NCBI GenBank assembly: GCA_029449235.1
Contig: JANATG010000011.1
Location: 526,001-590,000 of the forward strand
DNA: 64,000 nucleotides
DNA from: Linnemannia schmuckeri
Taxonomy: Eukaryota; Mortierellomycota; Mortierellomycetes; Mortierellales; Mortierellaceae
Direction of reading: 5' to 3'
Part shown: positions 33,624 through 46,494 of the stretch, one piece after another
How the letters are laid out: each line of letters starts with the position of its first letter
Position numbering within the stretch: position 1 is the first letter of the stretch
Notes under the pieces: generated by a model
The model's database searches: none
What the model saw: the letters and a program-made list of their open reading frames with translations, nothing else
What the model was told of the DNA's origin: nothing
Made by a program: the position numbers and the translations under genes

Positions 33624-34908
33624 GAGTAAAAAAGTTTTCTTTTGTTAGTAAAAAATACCATGTTCTATCACATACAGTTCTTTTCATCTTACGTCTTTAC
33701 CCTGTTTTGTATTGTTCATGAACATGGTACCTCCTTTTGAGTGGGCTGAATTGGGGGTAATAAGAAAAGAGAAAGAGAGGGCGAGAGAAGGAGGTAACTG
33801 TTAGGTAAGGGTTTTGTGTGCTCTTTTGCATTTGCTTTCCAGTTTTCGGTGTTTTTTTCAGCTTCATATACAGGCACGTTAAGAAAAAAAAAGGAGAAAG
33901 AGAGGTAAAAAAAAACCTCAATGCATGAGGGCGGTTGATGTTGAGTATCTGTTACAAGGGGTGCATAACACAACACGCAAGGTAAGGTGGAAACAGGAGA
34001 ATAATTGCGATGATTTTCTGGGATCATGAGATTCGACTGACAGGTTGTCGTGTAGTTTAAAGAAGCAACAAAGTCTTGCTGGAACCGAACCGTTGGCCAA
34101 AGAAGAAACGAAAACAGAAGGGTCCCTCCAACGGGGCGCGGGAGACAGGGTAAAAAAGGATGAGAAAGAGTGCGAAGGGAGGAGAATAAACAAAGGTGGG
34201 TGTCATTGGCCATCGGAAGAGCATGGTATTTTGTTTTGGGGTTAAGACGCACCTCATGAATGCATTGGATGACATCTAATTGACTGAAAGGCCAAAGTCT
34301 TACTTGACCCAATGCGCAATGTAATTGCACCTTTGTCCCGGCCCCATGTTTCCCTTGCCCATTGCACACTAATCGCATTGCATCCCATAGCAGCAGTACA
34401 CCCTTGCATCTTTTGTCCTTGTTTTTTGCTCATCAAACCCCGCATTGCCTACTCTGCAGAGCGATCCAAACACTCCTTCTTTTTACTTGCTTTTGTTTTC
34501 TACTCTCCCTTTTCTCCAACTGGCCCTATCCCATTTATTGCCCTTCCCTCGCTTGTTTTTTTTTTTTTTTTTTTTTATCTTTCGCTTTTTCCTCTTCCTT
34601 TCCCTTCTCTTCTTGATTTTCTTTCTCTCCCCTTCGTTTACTTTCCCACTAAAAAAACCCTTTCAATTACTAAAAGGACATCACCCACCCCATCCCGTAT
34701 ATCACAACCCGTTCCTTCTCGTCTTCTTAGAGATAAATCCACAATACCACTCTAAATTCACCTTTTATCAGGCTCTCTTCAACTACTTTGTTCTCCACCC
34801 TCATTTTTTTTTCTCTTCCTCACATTCCCTCTTTCTCACCTGTTCAAAAGAAATCTCTTCTTAGTCCTGCTACATCCATCCAACAACACGAAATAATCCA
34901 GACGAACA
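33624..34908. other. Intergenic region and Ras-gene leader
   Basis: No supported gene. From about 34,400 to 34,870 the plus strand is pyrimidine-rich with a poly(T) run at 34556-34576, consistent with the promoter and leader of the GTPase gene at 34909. Confidence 0.6.
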
Positions 34909-36233
34909 ATGACAAGCGGTCCGAGGTTTTCGATTGTGGTGATGGGTGATGGCGCTGTTGGAAAGTCTGCTATGACCCTGCGCTTCCTTCGAGACCAGTG
35001 CGTTTCCATCCCATTCCCTCCCTCCCCTCCAAAAGATGAGAAGAGCAGCAGAGTGAAACTCCCCAATATTACAGAAGAACGAAGAGCGGAAAGGGGGGTG
35101 TTTTGCATGCTGCAGGTTTGCGGCTGCAGGGGTTAGGGGCGTTGCGTTGGAGTTCTTTGCATGAATATATAGGAAATGGAGTACATTAGTCGCTAACCAT
35201 ACGAAACAAAATTCTCTTTTTTGTTCTGTGCACGCACCATCTTCCCTCGTAGGTTCCACGATGAGTAAGTACAACAGTGTCTGTTCGTATCCCTCCTCCC
35301 CTTCATTGTAACCGTGGTTTCCTGCGTCATGTGTGAAAAACAACACATGGTAGCATAAAATTGACATCGTTATAAATTGTTACACGCGGTGGATGGACCG
35401 TTGTAATGTAGATATGATCCGACGATTGAGGATTCGTACTGCAAGCATGTTGAGGTGGATGGGCAAGAGTATACCCTTGACATTATCGACACTGCGGGCC
35501 AGCACGAATACCGAGGCCACTGGAACGACCAATTCATGCGGTAAGTGGATTGTGCTCTCTTTTCTTTTTATTTCTTCGTAAAAAATTGTCTCTCACCTGC
35601 GTATTGCTTTTTTTTATCGTATTCATTCTAACAGGGCTGGAGACGGCTTTATATGCGTGTATTCGATCGCGTCAATGGGGTCGTTTAATGAGCTGGCGGT
35701 GTTCCGGAACCAGATCTGGCAGGCCAAAGAGTCAGAGAATGTGCCGATGATCGTAGCGGCCAATAAGAATGACTTGAGTGAGGCCCGACAGGTCGATAGT
35801 GAGATTGGGATGGAGTTTGCCCGACTCACCAATGCTTCCTATATCGAGACCAGGTAACCATGAACGTGTCTAGGGATTAACAATTGACGAAGCCACGAAC
35901 TGCTTGACTGACAATGACTCCTTATTTCTCTGTGTTTGTGCATACAACAGTGCAAAGACTGGGTTCAATATTCATGAGATGGTACACGAGTTGGTCCGTG
36001 AGATTGTACGGTCTCGTCAGCGTGAGGGGTATGCAGACATGATAAACTATCAACAGCATCCTCTTCACCAGTACCAGTATCAACAACAGCAACAGCAACA
36101 GTCGGATAAAGGGGAGGTGTCGCTGTCAATGGGTTATGTCAAGAGTCCGACGCCTGCTGGCCCAATCGGGATGGATGTAGAGGATGACGGATCCTATATG
36201 GAGAATAGGCGTTGCTGCTGTATTATCATGTAA
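34909..36233 (+). CDS. Ras-family small GTPase with CaaX box
   Basis: Five exons: 34909-34997, 35253-35264, 35412-35540, 35635-35853 and 35951-36233, giving 243 aa. The second exon is only 12 bases. G1 is GDGAVGKS and the switch I/G2 part is YDPTIEDSY. G3 is DTAGQHEY, with glutamine in the Q61 position. G4 is NKND and G5 is ETSAKTG. The effector loop matches Ras, not Rho or Rab. Switch II has the unusual run RGHWNDQF, about one residue longer than classic Ras. The long C-terminal tail is glutamine-rich and ends RRCCCIIM: CIIM is a CaaX motif expected to be farnesylated, with two more cysteines that could be palmitoylated, so a plasma-membrane location is likely. It acts as a GTP-dependent signalling switch; which branch (growth, cAMP or polarity) cannot be told. 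Confidence 0.93.
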
Positions 36234-37836
36234 AAAGTATTTATTTGTGATTCGAAAGTGAGAGATGAAAAAAAAGTAATGATAATAATAAAAGCCCTTG
36301 GACGCGTTTTGATACTTTATTTTTACGCGTTTTTTGTGAAGAATTTATATTTTGGTAATTGAAATAGAATTGTGAGACCCTGGGGTCCGACTTGATGATG
36401 ATATTGAAGACGTGGTGATCAGTAATGATGTCTGAACTGGCTACACCCTCCTGGTAAAGCGGTTGAGAAGAACAAGAGGGTGGAATAGATGGGCATCACC
36501 GCTGTGCACTTTTCCTTTTTGCCTGTCTACTTGTCCCCATCCCATTTGCACGCAACTGGACCCTTATCATCTTTTTTCCCATCCTTCTCTCTATGCGCCT
36601 CTTTTCTCTCATTCTCACCCTTCGCTCGCATCACATCACTCACTCTCTTATAATATTTTTATTTTCATCTCCCGCTCACTCCCTTTTGTTCTATTCCTTT
36701 CTTTTCTCTCGTTCGACCATTCACTCCTCCTCCTCCTATCCCTTTTCTTCTTCTTTCTCCACTTCTTCACTCATCCTCCTCTTCCATTTTCTCATTCATT
36801 CACACGTTCTTCATATTCTTCATCATCACTCGTCACCCACTTTTCCACCATCAGTCATCATTGGATCAATCCACCTCGCCAGCCCAACAACTGCCCACAG
36901 GTACAGATACCCTCTTAGTCCCCGACTCCACCCTCTTTTTTGTTCTATTTTTCCCTTCTCTCTCCGTTCGTCATACCAAAATTTTGAAAACAGCAGCAGT
37001 AAAAAAAAAAGCCAAAAGGACACGACCCCGCGTTTTTTTCGTGTCATACAAACAGTTCCTGTGGTCGATGTGCTCATCTTTATCATGGTCTTCAATTAAA
37101 CCTCTTCCTCTTCTTCTTTCTTCTCTCTTACACCCGCTTTCTTTGCCTTTTGTCTACCTGCTTCTCTTCCCTTCCTTTCGTTACATTTAGCACAAGACAA
37201 TAAGCAACCCTCTATTAGACCAGTTCATTACCAACTACTTTTTTCTCTGACTAGTTTCCCCCTCACCCCCTACTTCCCTTCGTCGTTCTCTCTCTATCTC
37301 CCTCACACACACACACTTTTGTTTCCTTTTGTTCTAATTTGTGTTCCCTCCTTGTCCTCGTCCTCCTGCCCCTATTTCTCGTACGCATTGTGTACCTTAC
37401 TTTTTCTTTTGCTTCACCTTCTATTGTTGATTGTTGCACCACACCCTTTTTTTTTTTTTTTTTTTTTTTTTTATTCCTACTCTTCGATTCGCCGACTATC
37501 TCTCGCTGTTCCTTGTATCTCTCAGTTCACTCCGTCACAAAGTGAACTAAGAGAATTACGCATTTTCATTATCGATCCAACGCTTTTCTCACCCACTCTT
37601 ACTTTCTTTTCTCGTCCTTTCTTTGTCAACTCTCCTTACTCTTCTCTTCCCTTCATCTGCTCTTCCCTCCTTCAATTGCACTATCAATTCGCCAATTCAC
37701 AAGATACCTCCTTTCTCATCAAAAGACAGAGTGCTCGTCCAGAGTCGAACATCAAACGAAGAAGATACAGATCAACAATAGACCACACAGACAACAAGGG
37801 CGTTCCCTCCCTACTCTCCCTCCCTCAACCCCCATA
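36234..37836. other. Pyrimidine-rich leader of the forkhead gene
   Basis: The plus strand from about 36,500 to 37,830 is strongly C/T-rich with a poly(T) at 37449. Open frames here are serine/leucine/phenylalanine artefacts. It probably contains the promoter, leader and perhaps a leader intron of the gene at 37837. Confidence 0.6.
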
Positions 37837-40800
37837 ATGCCAATTGTCCTTGACAACCACACCAGAGGAAACAACGACAACAGCAACAGCGAAAACAATG
37901 GGCATCAATTATTGCCGCTACAACAGCAACGAAAGCAACAAAAGCAACAAGGTGCCGATACCACGGTCAGCCTTGCTGACTCTGAAGAAGGGCGCATCAT
38001 GAGGTCTGGTACTCTGCAACATCCCCTCAAGAAGGACACTATCGCCACGGCCTGGTCCCTCCACACCCCTTTGCCTGAGCACAACTACAACAACAGTGAT
38101 AACGATGACCAACGACAACAATCGCGGCTTCTTTCCTCTGGTAACGACACCTCCCCTCTTCCACTTTCTTCCATCCCTGGACTGACGGAAACGGAAACTC
38201 GCCAGTCAGCAGCAAAAGAAGTACCAGCAAAAGAGGCTTGCCTGCCGACAAAACTGGACCCAGTCGTCATTGTTTTTGACCAAGGCGATCAGGACGAGGT
38301 CTCATGGGCTGCTGCCTCCCAGTCAGACCCTCGCCAGCACCATCACTGCCCCCAACAACAGCAACAACAACAACAACAGCAACAACAGCAACAGCAACAA
38401 CAACAACGGCAACCTCAGCAGCAAGTACAACAAGGGCAACAACGGAGCAGCAGTAGAGAGACAATGTACCTTCCTCACCTCTCTATCAGCACACAACTAC
38501 AGGGGCGTCTAAAGGGCTACTATAATGGAATCGATGTCGATAACAGAAGCAACAACACCGGAGCTCAACAACAGCACGAGCAAAAGAATGACCGAGAGGA
38601 GAACCAGGGAAAGAGGGATAATAGCTCCTGTCCCGTTGCAATAGCAGTAGAGGGTCGTCGTGGCCTTGACCGTGGATCGCCCTTCTCCTCTTCCTCTTCC
38701 TCGTTGTCTTCCATTTCTTCCGGTTCCTCCTCCTCTTCAACTTCTCCCTCTCTACCTCCTTCATCTCTCCTCCTTTCTTTCCCTTCTATGCCCTCCTTGG
38801 CTGACAACAACCCTTTGCTGCCCTCTCCCTTATTGTTATCTTCTTCATTGTCATCATTTGCACATTCTGGCTCGCCATTGTCCCCTCCTGATAGTGCGAC
38901 CACTGCCCTCCCTCCACTATCGGTTTTGTCCTTTTCTCCCTCTCGCTCCGACTCTTTGACCTCGGTCTTTGTTGATTTGGACCCCACGAGTGTGGCCCGC
39001 CGCGGGAACGTCGTCCAGAATACAAGCTCAAGCACAGAGAAGAGCAGCTCAAGCGTGGCAGCATCATCATTGTTGTCTTCCCTTTTCTCGGAAAACTCAA
39101 TTTCTTACAAGGAAGAGGAGTCTTCCCCTGGACAGACAGATCCCGTCGTGCATTGTACCTCTCCCTCACAAGCATCATCTCCCCAGCAGCACCATCACCA
39201 GAGGCAGCAGCCGTCCGTGTTGTCGTCCTCTTCTCCTCCCGCGCAACCTCTGGACTCTTGTCCAAGGAGCCTTGTCGTCGCCATCTCTTCTTCTCCTTGC
39301 ACCTTCAATGAAAGAAGGGGTAACGAGAGTGATAAGCACGAACAGGCCCGAACAAAAAGGAGAAGATCAATGGACGACGACTCCAGCATCAACAACAGCG
39401 AGGGCTTGCCTTCTCCCTTTCCCTCTCCTATCGAAACAGACTACTCCTCCTCTTTGTTGTTGTCGTCGTCGACCTCCAAGGGGCTTATTGTTTGCAAGTC
39501 TGAGCCAACAACGGAGACAATGATCTCAAACCCGACTATGGCCAGCCGGACGGCCTCGATTACTGCTGGAACAACCACTTTCGCCTCTCCTGAGACCGTA
39601 TCACTGCCCATCGAGCCATCGGAGAAGAGGGCGAGGAAGAAGAGGGTATCTGAGGGTCACAACACCACACTTGCTGCCAAGACCAAGGCCACTAAAAATG
39701 TTGAAACCCCCGCTAGCAGCAGCAACAACAATAGGCTGGAGAGACGGAAGGCTTCTTCTTCAACGGCCACGTCGTCAACAGCCAGACCCTCTTGCTCCTA
39801 CACGACGATGATTATGGAGGTCTTCCAGGCATCGAACAAGGCTAAATTGGACTTACCCGATATCTATAGTGGAATTACGGCCAAGTATCCCTTTTACCGC
39901 AAGGCAGGCAAAGTCTGGCAGGTGCGTTTCTTTGTTTCTATGACACTATGTCGCCATCGGAGTATTCTGAGGCTAGCTGTGGAGTGACAAAGGTTAATCA
40001 TCAACCCATGCTAATCACGATCTCTTTTTATTGTGTTTATTGTGTTTATTGTGTCGATAGAGCTCTGTTCGACATGCCCTTTCGCAGAGTAAGTTCTTCT
40101 GCAAGTTGGAACGCGGCCCAGGCGAGCCAGGCAAGGGCAGCCTGTGGATTATCGATTCCCAGAACAAACAGACCCCGAACCCTTCACGGAAGAGAAAGGC
40201 TTCTGGTGGCAACCTTGGTGGTGGCGACTATGTGTCTGCCTCTGCTTGCTCAGTTATTCACTCTAAGGGTGTTGTTTCTCCCAAGTTGACTTGTATGACT
40301 ACGATTGGAGGATCTCTGGAGGATGAAAAGTCGCGTGAGTTCCATTCTTCAGCGGCTTCGATTCCCTCCCCTGCGGCATCAGACGACGCCGATGATGCCA
40401 ACACTGTGCGTCGAAGCGGGCGGGCACGAAGACCCCCTCGAACCAAGGAGGCGGATGACTACATCACTACCACCACCCATAGTCGAAAGCCATCTTTGGT
40501 GGCCGGCGCTTCGTTGTCGACACCACCATCTTCGCCTGCTCCCCATGACCGGTACTCTGAGACAACGGCAAGGATGACATCACCACCTCCGCCACCATCC
40601 TCATCGACAAGGAAGCGATCCAACTCGATCCGGTCTGACAAGAGCCTCATGGGACCTGTGGTCTCCCGCATGAACCATTTCACCATCGACTTGCCACCCT
40701 ACAATCCATCGCCATTGGTGTCTGCACCAGCCACTCCTGCTGCCACTCCTGGTACTCAACCCCGCAAGGCTCCATTGGAGCTAGAATTTGCCAGTATTCC

Positions 40801-42286
40801 TGGTGTGGTGACCTCTCCCCGGATTCGACGCCCTCCTCAGAAGTTGGCCGAGTTTGTATCGTCAGAAGACTTTAAGGCTGCTCCTTGCGGGAAGCGGCCC
40901 TCTTTGGTTTCGGCCTTATCGTCGTCTCCTTCCTCAGCCTCAGGGAATCAGGATCTTACTGCTATATCAACAGCAACAACAGCGACGCAAGTGACAGAGA
41001 CAGGTCAGCGGGTAGAGCGACGAGGCAGGAAGCGAGCACGATCCAATGTCGGAGATCAATTGTCGTCATCTTCACGGCAACAGCACAATGGCGTTAGGCG
41101 TGGTGTTGTTGGTCACAGCAACAGGAGGGCGACGGCTGTCAAGGATGCAGTGACACCAGCCCGACAACAGAGTTCTACTTCAGTCCCCGCTACTGCTGCT
41201 GCCCTTACTGCGCAGAGTCCTGTGGGTGCTACCGCCGGTTGTGCACCCGCGTTTATCTCGCTCAAGGATTTGGAGTTGAGTCATGCCGTGTCACAGGAGG
41301 AGGAGGAGGAGGAGGAGGAGGAAGAGGGATATGACGACGAGGACAATTGCTACGAAGGCAGGAGCAATAACAATAGAAGCGGTACACGTGGCGTATATTC
41401 GAGACGACATGCTGGTGGTGGTGGCAGACCCGTCTGTCAGAACGAAACATATGAGCAGCGACGACTTGCCGGAATCCAGCAGATTGTGGTGGCGTCTCTT
41501 GATTGGTATGAGGAGTCTGACTCAGAGGACGAGGACGTTGACATTGAGGGTGACTCTGATATTGACATGAGCAACAACAGTGGCGAAAGTATGATCACTG
41601 GACGTGGTGGCGCTGCTCGATCGGGCTGCGATTCTGGGTTTGATTCGGGGTCGGATTCCTGCAAGGGATTTGTCCGTGAGCCAGGCTGGATGATGACAGC
41701 GACTACAGAGGTCACAGAGCTTGTGGAAGAACTTGATATTGATAGCGCAGCGTCTTCGCAGGTTCTGGAGCATTGTCAGAGTGAGGCGTTTGAGACTGTG
41801 TGTATCGCGTCCCCCGAGGTCTTGGCTGTTGGAGATGCTCTTGTGGAGGATCTGTCGACATCGGGAACAGCTGTGCCGTCGCATTTTCTGGATCATACAG
41901 GAGCTGGTCTCGTGGCTGATCAGGACGGAGTTGAGCCTTCCCCAATCGCGACTGTTGGCGTTGACGTGGCTGCATCGTCACTGCTGCCTATCATTGCCGG
42001 AGATGCGACTTCACCATTGGCCAACATGATCGATGGCGGTATTCCTGAAGGGATTTTGAAGGAGTTGGTGGCTGTTAGTGCTGCAACTCTTGTGGTGGAC
42101 AAGGCATCGGTGCCAGAAATTGAAGGGATCGAGGGAGGTTTGGTTGTGGGTTCTTTGGAGAAGGAGGAGGATGGCGGCGATGCATCTGTACATATTGAAG
42201 CAACAACGGCAACGGCGGCGGTAATAGCATCAGAGCCAGCGGAATTGAAGGCGGACTTGAATTACATGGGCTGGCTCAACCTTTAG
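37837..42286 (+). CDS. Forkhead-box transcription factor, 1436 aa
   Basis: Two exons, 37837-39921 and 40061-42286, joined in phase 0. The intron cuts the DNA-binding domain right after KVWQ. The spliced forkhead domain (about residues 650-728) reads CSYTTMIMEVFQ, then helix 2 with IYSGITAKYPFYRK, the recognition helix as SSVRHALSQSKFFCKL and wing 1 as GEPGKGSLWIIDS. All main forkhead positions are kept, although the usual KPPYSY start is RPSCSY. The N-terminal 650 residues are low complexity with a polyglutamine run and serine tracts. The C-terminal half has basic patches (RRSGRARRPP, RRGRKRARSN) and a run of ten glutamates, then acidic segments typical of activation regions. It should act in the nucleus as a DNA-binding regulator; the target genes are unknown. 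Both parts are open throughout. Confidence 0.88.
38354..38412. repeat. CAA/CAG polyglutamine tract in the forkhead gene
   Basis: A mixed CAA/CAG run encoding about 18 uninterrupted glutamines near residue 180 of the forkhead protein, followed by a further glutamine-rich stretch. Likely length-variable between strains. Confidence 0.9.
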
Positions 42287-42745
42287 CTAGGCAAAACACG
42301 ACATAGTTTCGGAGAACGTGAATGGGTTGGCTGTTTGACGAGTTTCTCCAGTTAAAACACTACGAACCCACACAAAAACACAGAAAAGCAGAACAAAAAT
42401 AATCAAAACTTGTACTTTTATCATACCAAACGCATCGCGACACAACATAAGCCATGTATCACTATCCTGCAATACCATTACTGTAAAGAACTGACAGAGA
42501 ACCAGCGGATTTTATATTTTGAGTGTAAAAAAACGGCAAAAGTGAAAAAAAAAAACGAGGCATCAATTAGCCAGTTGCAAAAAAAAAAAAAAAAGGGAAA
42601 AAAAAAAAATTAGTGTAGAAATGGGAGGGAGTCAGAAGCGAAAAGGAGGAGGTGCGCAGAAAGACAATCGCAAAAAACAAAAGAACAAAAACACCAAAGT
42701 CAGACTAGTATCTAGCAGATACTTCCACGCAGCTGAGCGAGCAGA

Positions 42746-45700
42746 TTATGCCTTGTGCAGGGGCACATCTTCGTCGGTAGTCACGCCTTCGTCATCGTGC
42801 TGAGCCTCACTTCCATTGGCACCGACCGGCGACAAGGTTCGACGAGGTCTCTCTCGCATCTCCTCGTCGTCGTCATCAACATCCACCACATCAACGTCCA
42901 CATCCTGATCCGCCAAGTCTGTAGCTGCAGCCACCTCCGCTGTCGATGTGCCATTGGACTGACGCTGTTGCTTGCTGCTTCGAGGAGATCCTGACTCCGA
43001 AACCGTCTCCTCACCACCATCCTGACCATCGTTGATCTCCTCCTTGACTGACAGGGATCCAGTAGTAGACAGTGGCGGTGGGTTGGAGGACACCGGTGCA
43101 AAATCATTAATGCCTGCCAATCGAATCGCAGGTACTGCCACAGGCGTTGCCGTAGACAGTTTCGTCTTTTTTGTCTTCTTTTGCTTGCTGTTGAGTGCTA
43201 CATTGGTGCTCTTGAGGTTAGTAGGCTTGCTCAGGGATCCAAGCGACGTGTACTCTTCATCATCATCCTCATCATCGTTACCACCTGTCGCTCCTGTCTC
43301 TCCATCTGCCACATCGTGGTCATCGTCATTCTGATCCTTCCCTGCCTTTGCACCAGACGCCAAAGTCGAAACCTTCCGCTTCCCCGTCACTCCTCCTCCT
43401 CCCCCTAAGGTCTGTCCTGCAGCTCCAGATCCAGTCCCACCAGCAGCCCCAGTCAACGCCGAGCCGCCGGACCCCGCAATTTCCTCAAACTGCTGCATCA
43501 CATACGTCGAGCACTTTTCCGCATTCGGAAGATCCTGGATCATCTTGGCAATCGTCGCGTTCGAGAATCCAAAGTAGTCCGGTCCTGAGGCCGAGTTGGA
43601 ATGATCCCGTTTTCGGATGGCATTGGCTGTCTTGACAATATGTGTCCATGCGCCCGTTGCCGTTCCTGCAATAATTGGCTTTCCAGGCTGATCCTCTGCA
43701 TCAATTTGAAACTATTAATTATAAGTAAGAAATGTTGCTCGTTAGGCACCTCCAGTAGACGTTTATCGCTATCTGATAATATTGACAACCCCAATTGTCT
43801 TAATGAAACCTACCTTGGGAGCTTCGCCGTCATCGATGACGCTGCAGGTGTAAGTGGTATGGGTGGTGGGGTCGATCATGCTGTTGTAAGAACGCGACAT
43901 TTTATATCCCACAGGCCAGATGTAACGATCATTGTGGAAGGCCTCGCGATCATAGACGACGTGTCCGATGTTCAAAATGGTGATAATTCCGACTGTAACA
44001 GGCAGCTTGACGTTGCCTTGGTCGTCCTTTTCGACGATCTGTACCTTGCGAGCCTTTGCCAGTCCTGGTCTCTGCTTGTTGGTTTGATGAACGCGCTTGG
44101 GTTTTTGGGTAGCAGATCCAACATTGGTGATGGTCGACGGGACCGCGGCTGGAGTATGCGCCTTGAACTCTTTGGGTCCTGACCGAGCAGAAGTTGGTGT
44201 AGGGGCGTCAGCGGCAGATGGAGATGAACGCCTAACTCCTCCCTTTTTCTTTGGGTGTTGTGTTGATGATGACGCCACTTCTCCTGTTAATGTGGTTGCT
44301 GCGGAGTGAGATGTATTTGATGCAGTTTGACTTCCTCCAGATCTCCGGCCTCCCTTGTTCCCACTCCCCTTTCCGCCTCCGGGCCCCTGTTTTGAGCCAT
44401 CTGCCCGTTGAGCGGGACGACGCGACTCGTCTGAGAGTGAAGAATCAGATGACTCATTATCACTGCTGAGAGATGAGATCGAGTCGCTTCCAGAGTCTGA
44501 GCCTTGACGTTGCAGAGTACAAAGACGGTCAAGCAATAGACTATTCAGAACATTAACAAGGAGGTCAGTTGGACAAACGTGAAAGAATGAATGAGTATAA
44601 ATTAAAAGTGCGTAGGTGTTTGAAAATAGAAAGAGTTCTAATCATTCCTCTTCTCTCCCCTTATGATGCGTCTTCTTGTTATCAAGGACTTCTCTTTTTT
44701 TTCTTTTCTATCTTTTCTCTCTTATTCATCGTCAAGGCTCAGTTGTGGACACAAGGAAAAGAAAAAAGAACAAAGAAAAGAATACAACTCCAGTCTCAAA
44801 GGGAATTTTGGGCGTTTTTTTTCTTGGACTTACTTTTTCTCCCGTCGGAGGTGCCTGACTCTTCGATAGAACTTGTCGAGCTCATGGCTCATTCGCTCAT
44901 TATCCTACGAAAGACGGACAATGACAAACGGCATTTTTTTTATGTTAGTTTTGTTGTTCGTTTGACGTAAGACGAACTGGAGTAAAAAACAAGGCAGTAC
45001 AAAAAGTAAAAAAAAAGCCCGGCCCAGTTTTTTTTCTTTTTCTGTGTTGTTGCAGTACCTCGAGGGCAAGTTTGAGTTTGCGTTTGAGACTCTTGTACTT
45101 GTCGTCGGAGAAGTGATGGCGGTCGTCGTCATAGTGTCCATGGCGGTGGTCGTGGGAGTCAAGGTCCATGCCCGAGAAGTGAGACTCGTGGTCATCCTGG
45201 TCGTGCTCGTGGTCGTCGCGTTGGTCCTCTGATTCGTCGTGTTCGTTGTGGTTGACGTTGAACCTGGTGGAGATAGAACTTCCGTTCGTATTTTTCGTCT
45301 TGCTCGGGGAGGAAGAAGGATAAGGAGAGTGGATTCGAATATCCTGGCTGCTGTGTTTGTCGCCGTTTTTTATGTAGCTGTTGTTGACTGTTTCCGAGAA
45401 AAGAGCCTTCTTGTTATGCTGCTGACCATTTTTCCCAAGAGTCGGCGACGATTGTCTGCGGCGGTCGTCGACAACGGCGTATTTTTTCTTCTCGTCGTCG
45501 TGGTTGTTATGATTGTGGTGGCGTCCGTTAACAGCGGGAGTGGGTGTGGTATTAGGAGTGGCGGCGGCGGTTGAGATGCTGATAATACCTTCCATGGGGG
45601 AGGTAGGGGTCGCGGAAGTTGTTGATTCGAGCTTGTTTGTTATCGCAGTTGTTGTAGAGGCGTGACCATCTCCTCGTTCTTGTTCTTGTTTTCCTCGGAC

Positions 45701-45892
45701 AGATGAAGAGGGGGAAAGCTGTTTTGGTGGCGTATGTTGTGGGTGATCCCTGTGGTCGACTTCGTATTGGTGGTGGCCTGTGGTCGCTTTTGTTTTTGTC
45801 GTGGTAGTGGAGGCGTGTTTAATCTCTGAGGTGGTTTTTGTTGGTGAGGTAGAAGTAGGAGAGTGGAGTAGAGAAGGCGAGAGTGGTCGCAT
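42746..45892 (-). CDS. FYRN/FYRC-domain chromatin protein (TBRG1-like)
   Basis: Four exons on minus: 45892-45059, 44904-44834, 44540-43814 and 43711-42746, giving 865 aa with matching phases. Spliced exons 1-3 form a coiled segment (about residues 265-312) containing KSLKRKLKLALEDNERMSHE and RRVRHLRREKNLLLDRL, resembling the N-terminal part of TBRG1-type proteins. The FYRN domain is at about 480-540 (GHVVYDREAFHNDRYIWPVG), immediately followed by FYRC at about 545-620 (QIDAEDQPGKPIIAG and PDYFGFSNATIAKMI). FYRN/FYRC pairs form one fold and occur in chromatin-associated proteins such as MLL-type methyltransferases and TBRG1. Here there is no SET domain or PHD finger. The tail is low complexity, acidic, and ends PLHKA. 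The ATG at 45892 was chosen because upstream frame sequence is pyrimidine-rich leader. Nuclear chromatin function is inferred from the family. Confidence 0.85.
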
Positions 45893-46458
45893 GGACTGGG
45901 TGTGAAGGGAGAAGAGAAGAAGTAAGTTTTTGATGAGTGAGTGCGAGTGGATGTGTGGGTGAGTGAGTGATTGGGAGATCAAAAAAGAGAAGTGGAGTGT
46001 GTGTGAACAAAAACGTGAAAAAAAGGAAAGGGGGAAAAGGTGGACAGGAGAGGAAGAGGAAGAGGAAGGTGAAGGAAGAAAAAAAAAAATACTTGGAGGA
46101 GAAGAGAGGGAGTGCGAAAAAGGGACTTTGTGTTCAGCCAAAGAGAGGGAAGAAAAGGTCGAAGGAGCGGGAGAAGAGGCTAGAAGGGAGGAGAAGAAGG
46201 ACACGAACGGAGGAAGGGAGGGAGAGAAGGGAAGGAAGAGCAGGAAGAGCAGGAAGAGGGGTGGGGACAAAGGGAAGAGCAAGAAGAAGGGGAAGGGGGC
46301 AACAAAGGAGGGGCAAAAAGGACGAAGGACAGATGGACAAGGGAAAAGGTAAATGAGAAGAGAGAGAACAAAGAAAAATTTAGCGGTGAATGGAGTGTGA
46401 GCATCGGAGGCAGAGGGCAGGAGGGGGTGGATGTGGGAGAGAAAAGGGAGCACACTGC

Positions 46459-46494
<36 letters not shown>

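Noticed and set aside
45963..46356. Plus-strand lysine/glutamate-rich frames of 129 codons
   Set aside because: They come from purine-rich DNA on the strand opposite the FYR leader and appear in two overlapping frames at once, which signals composition, not coding.
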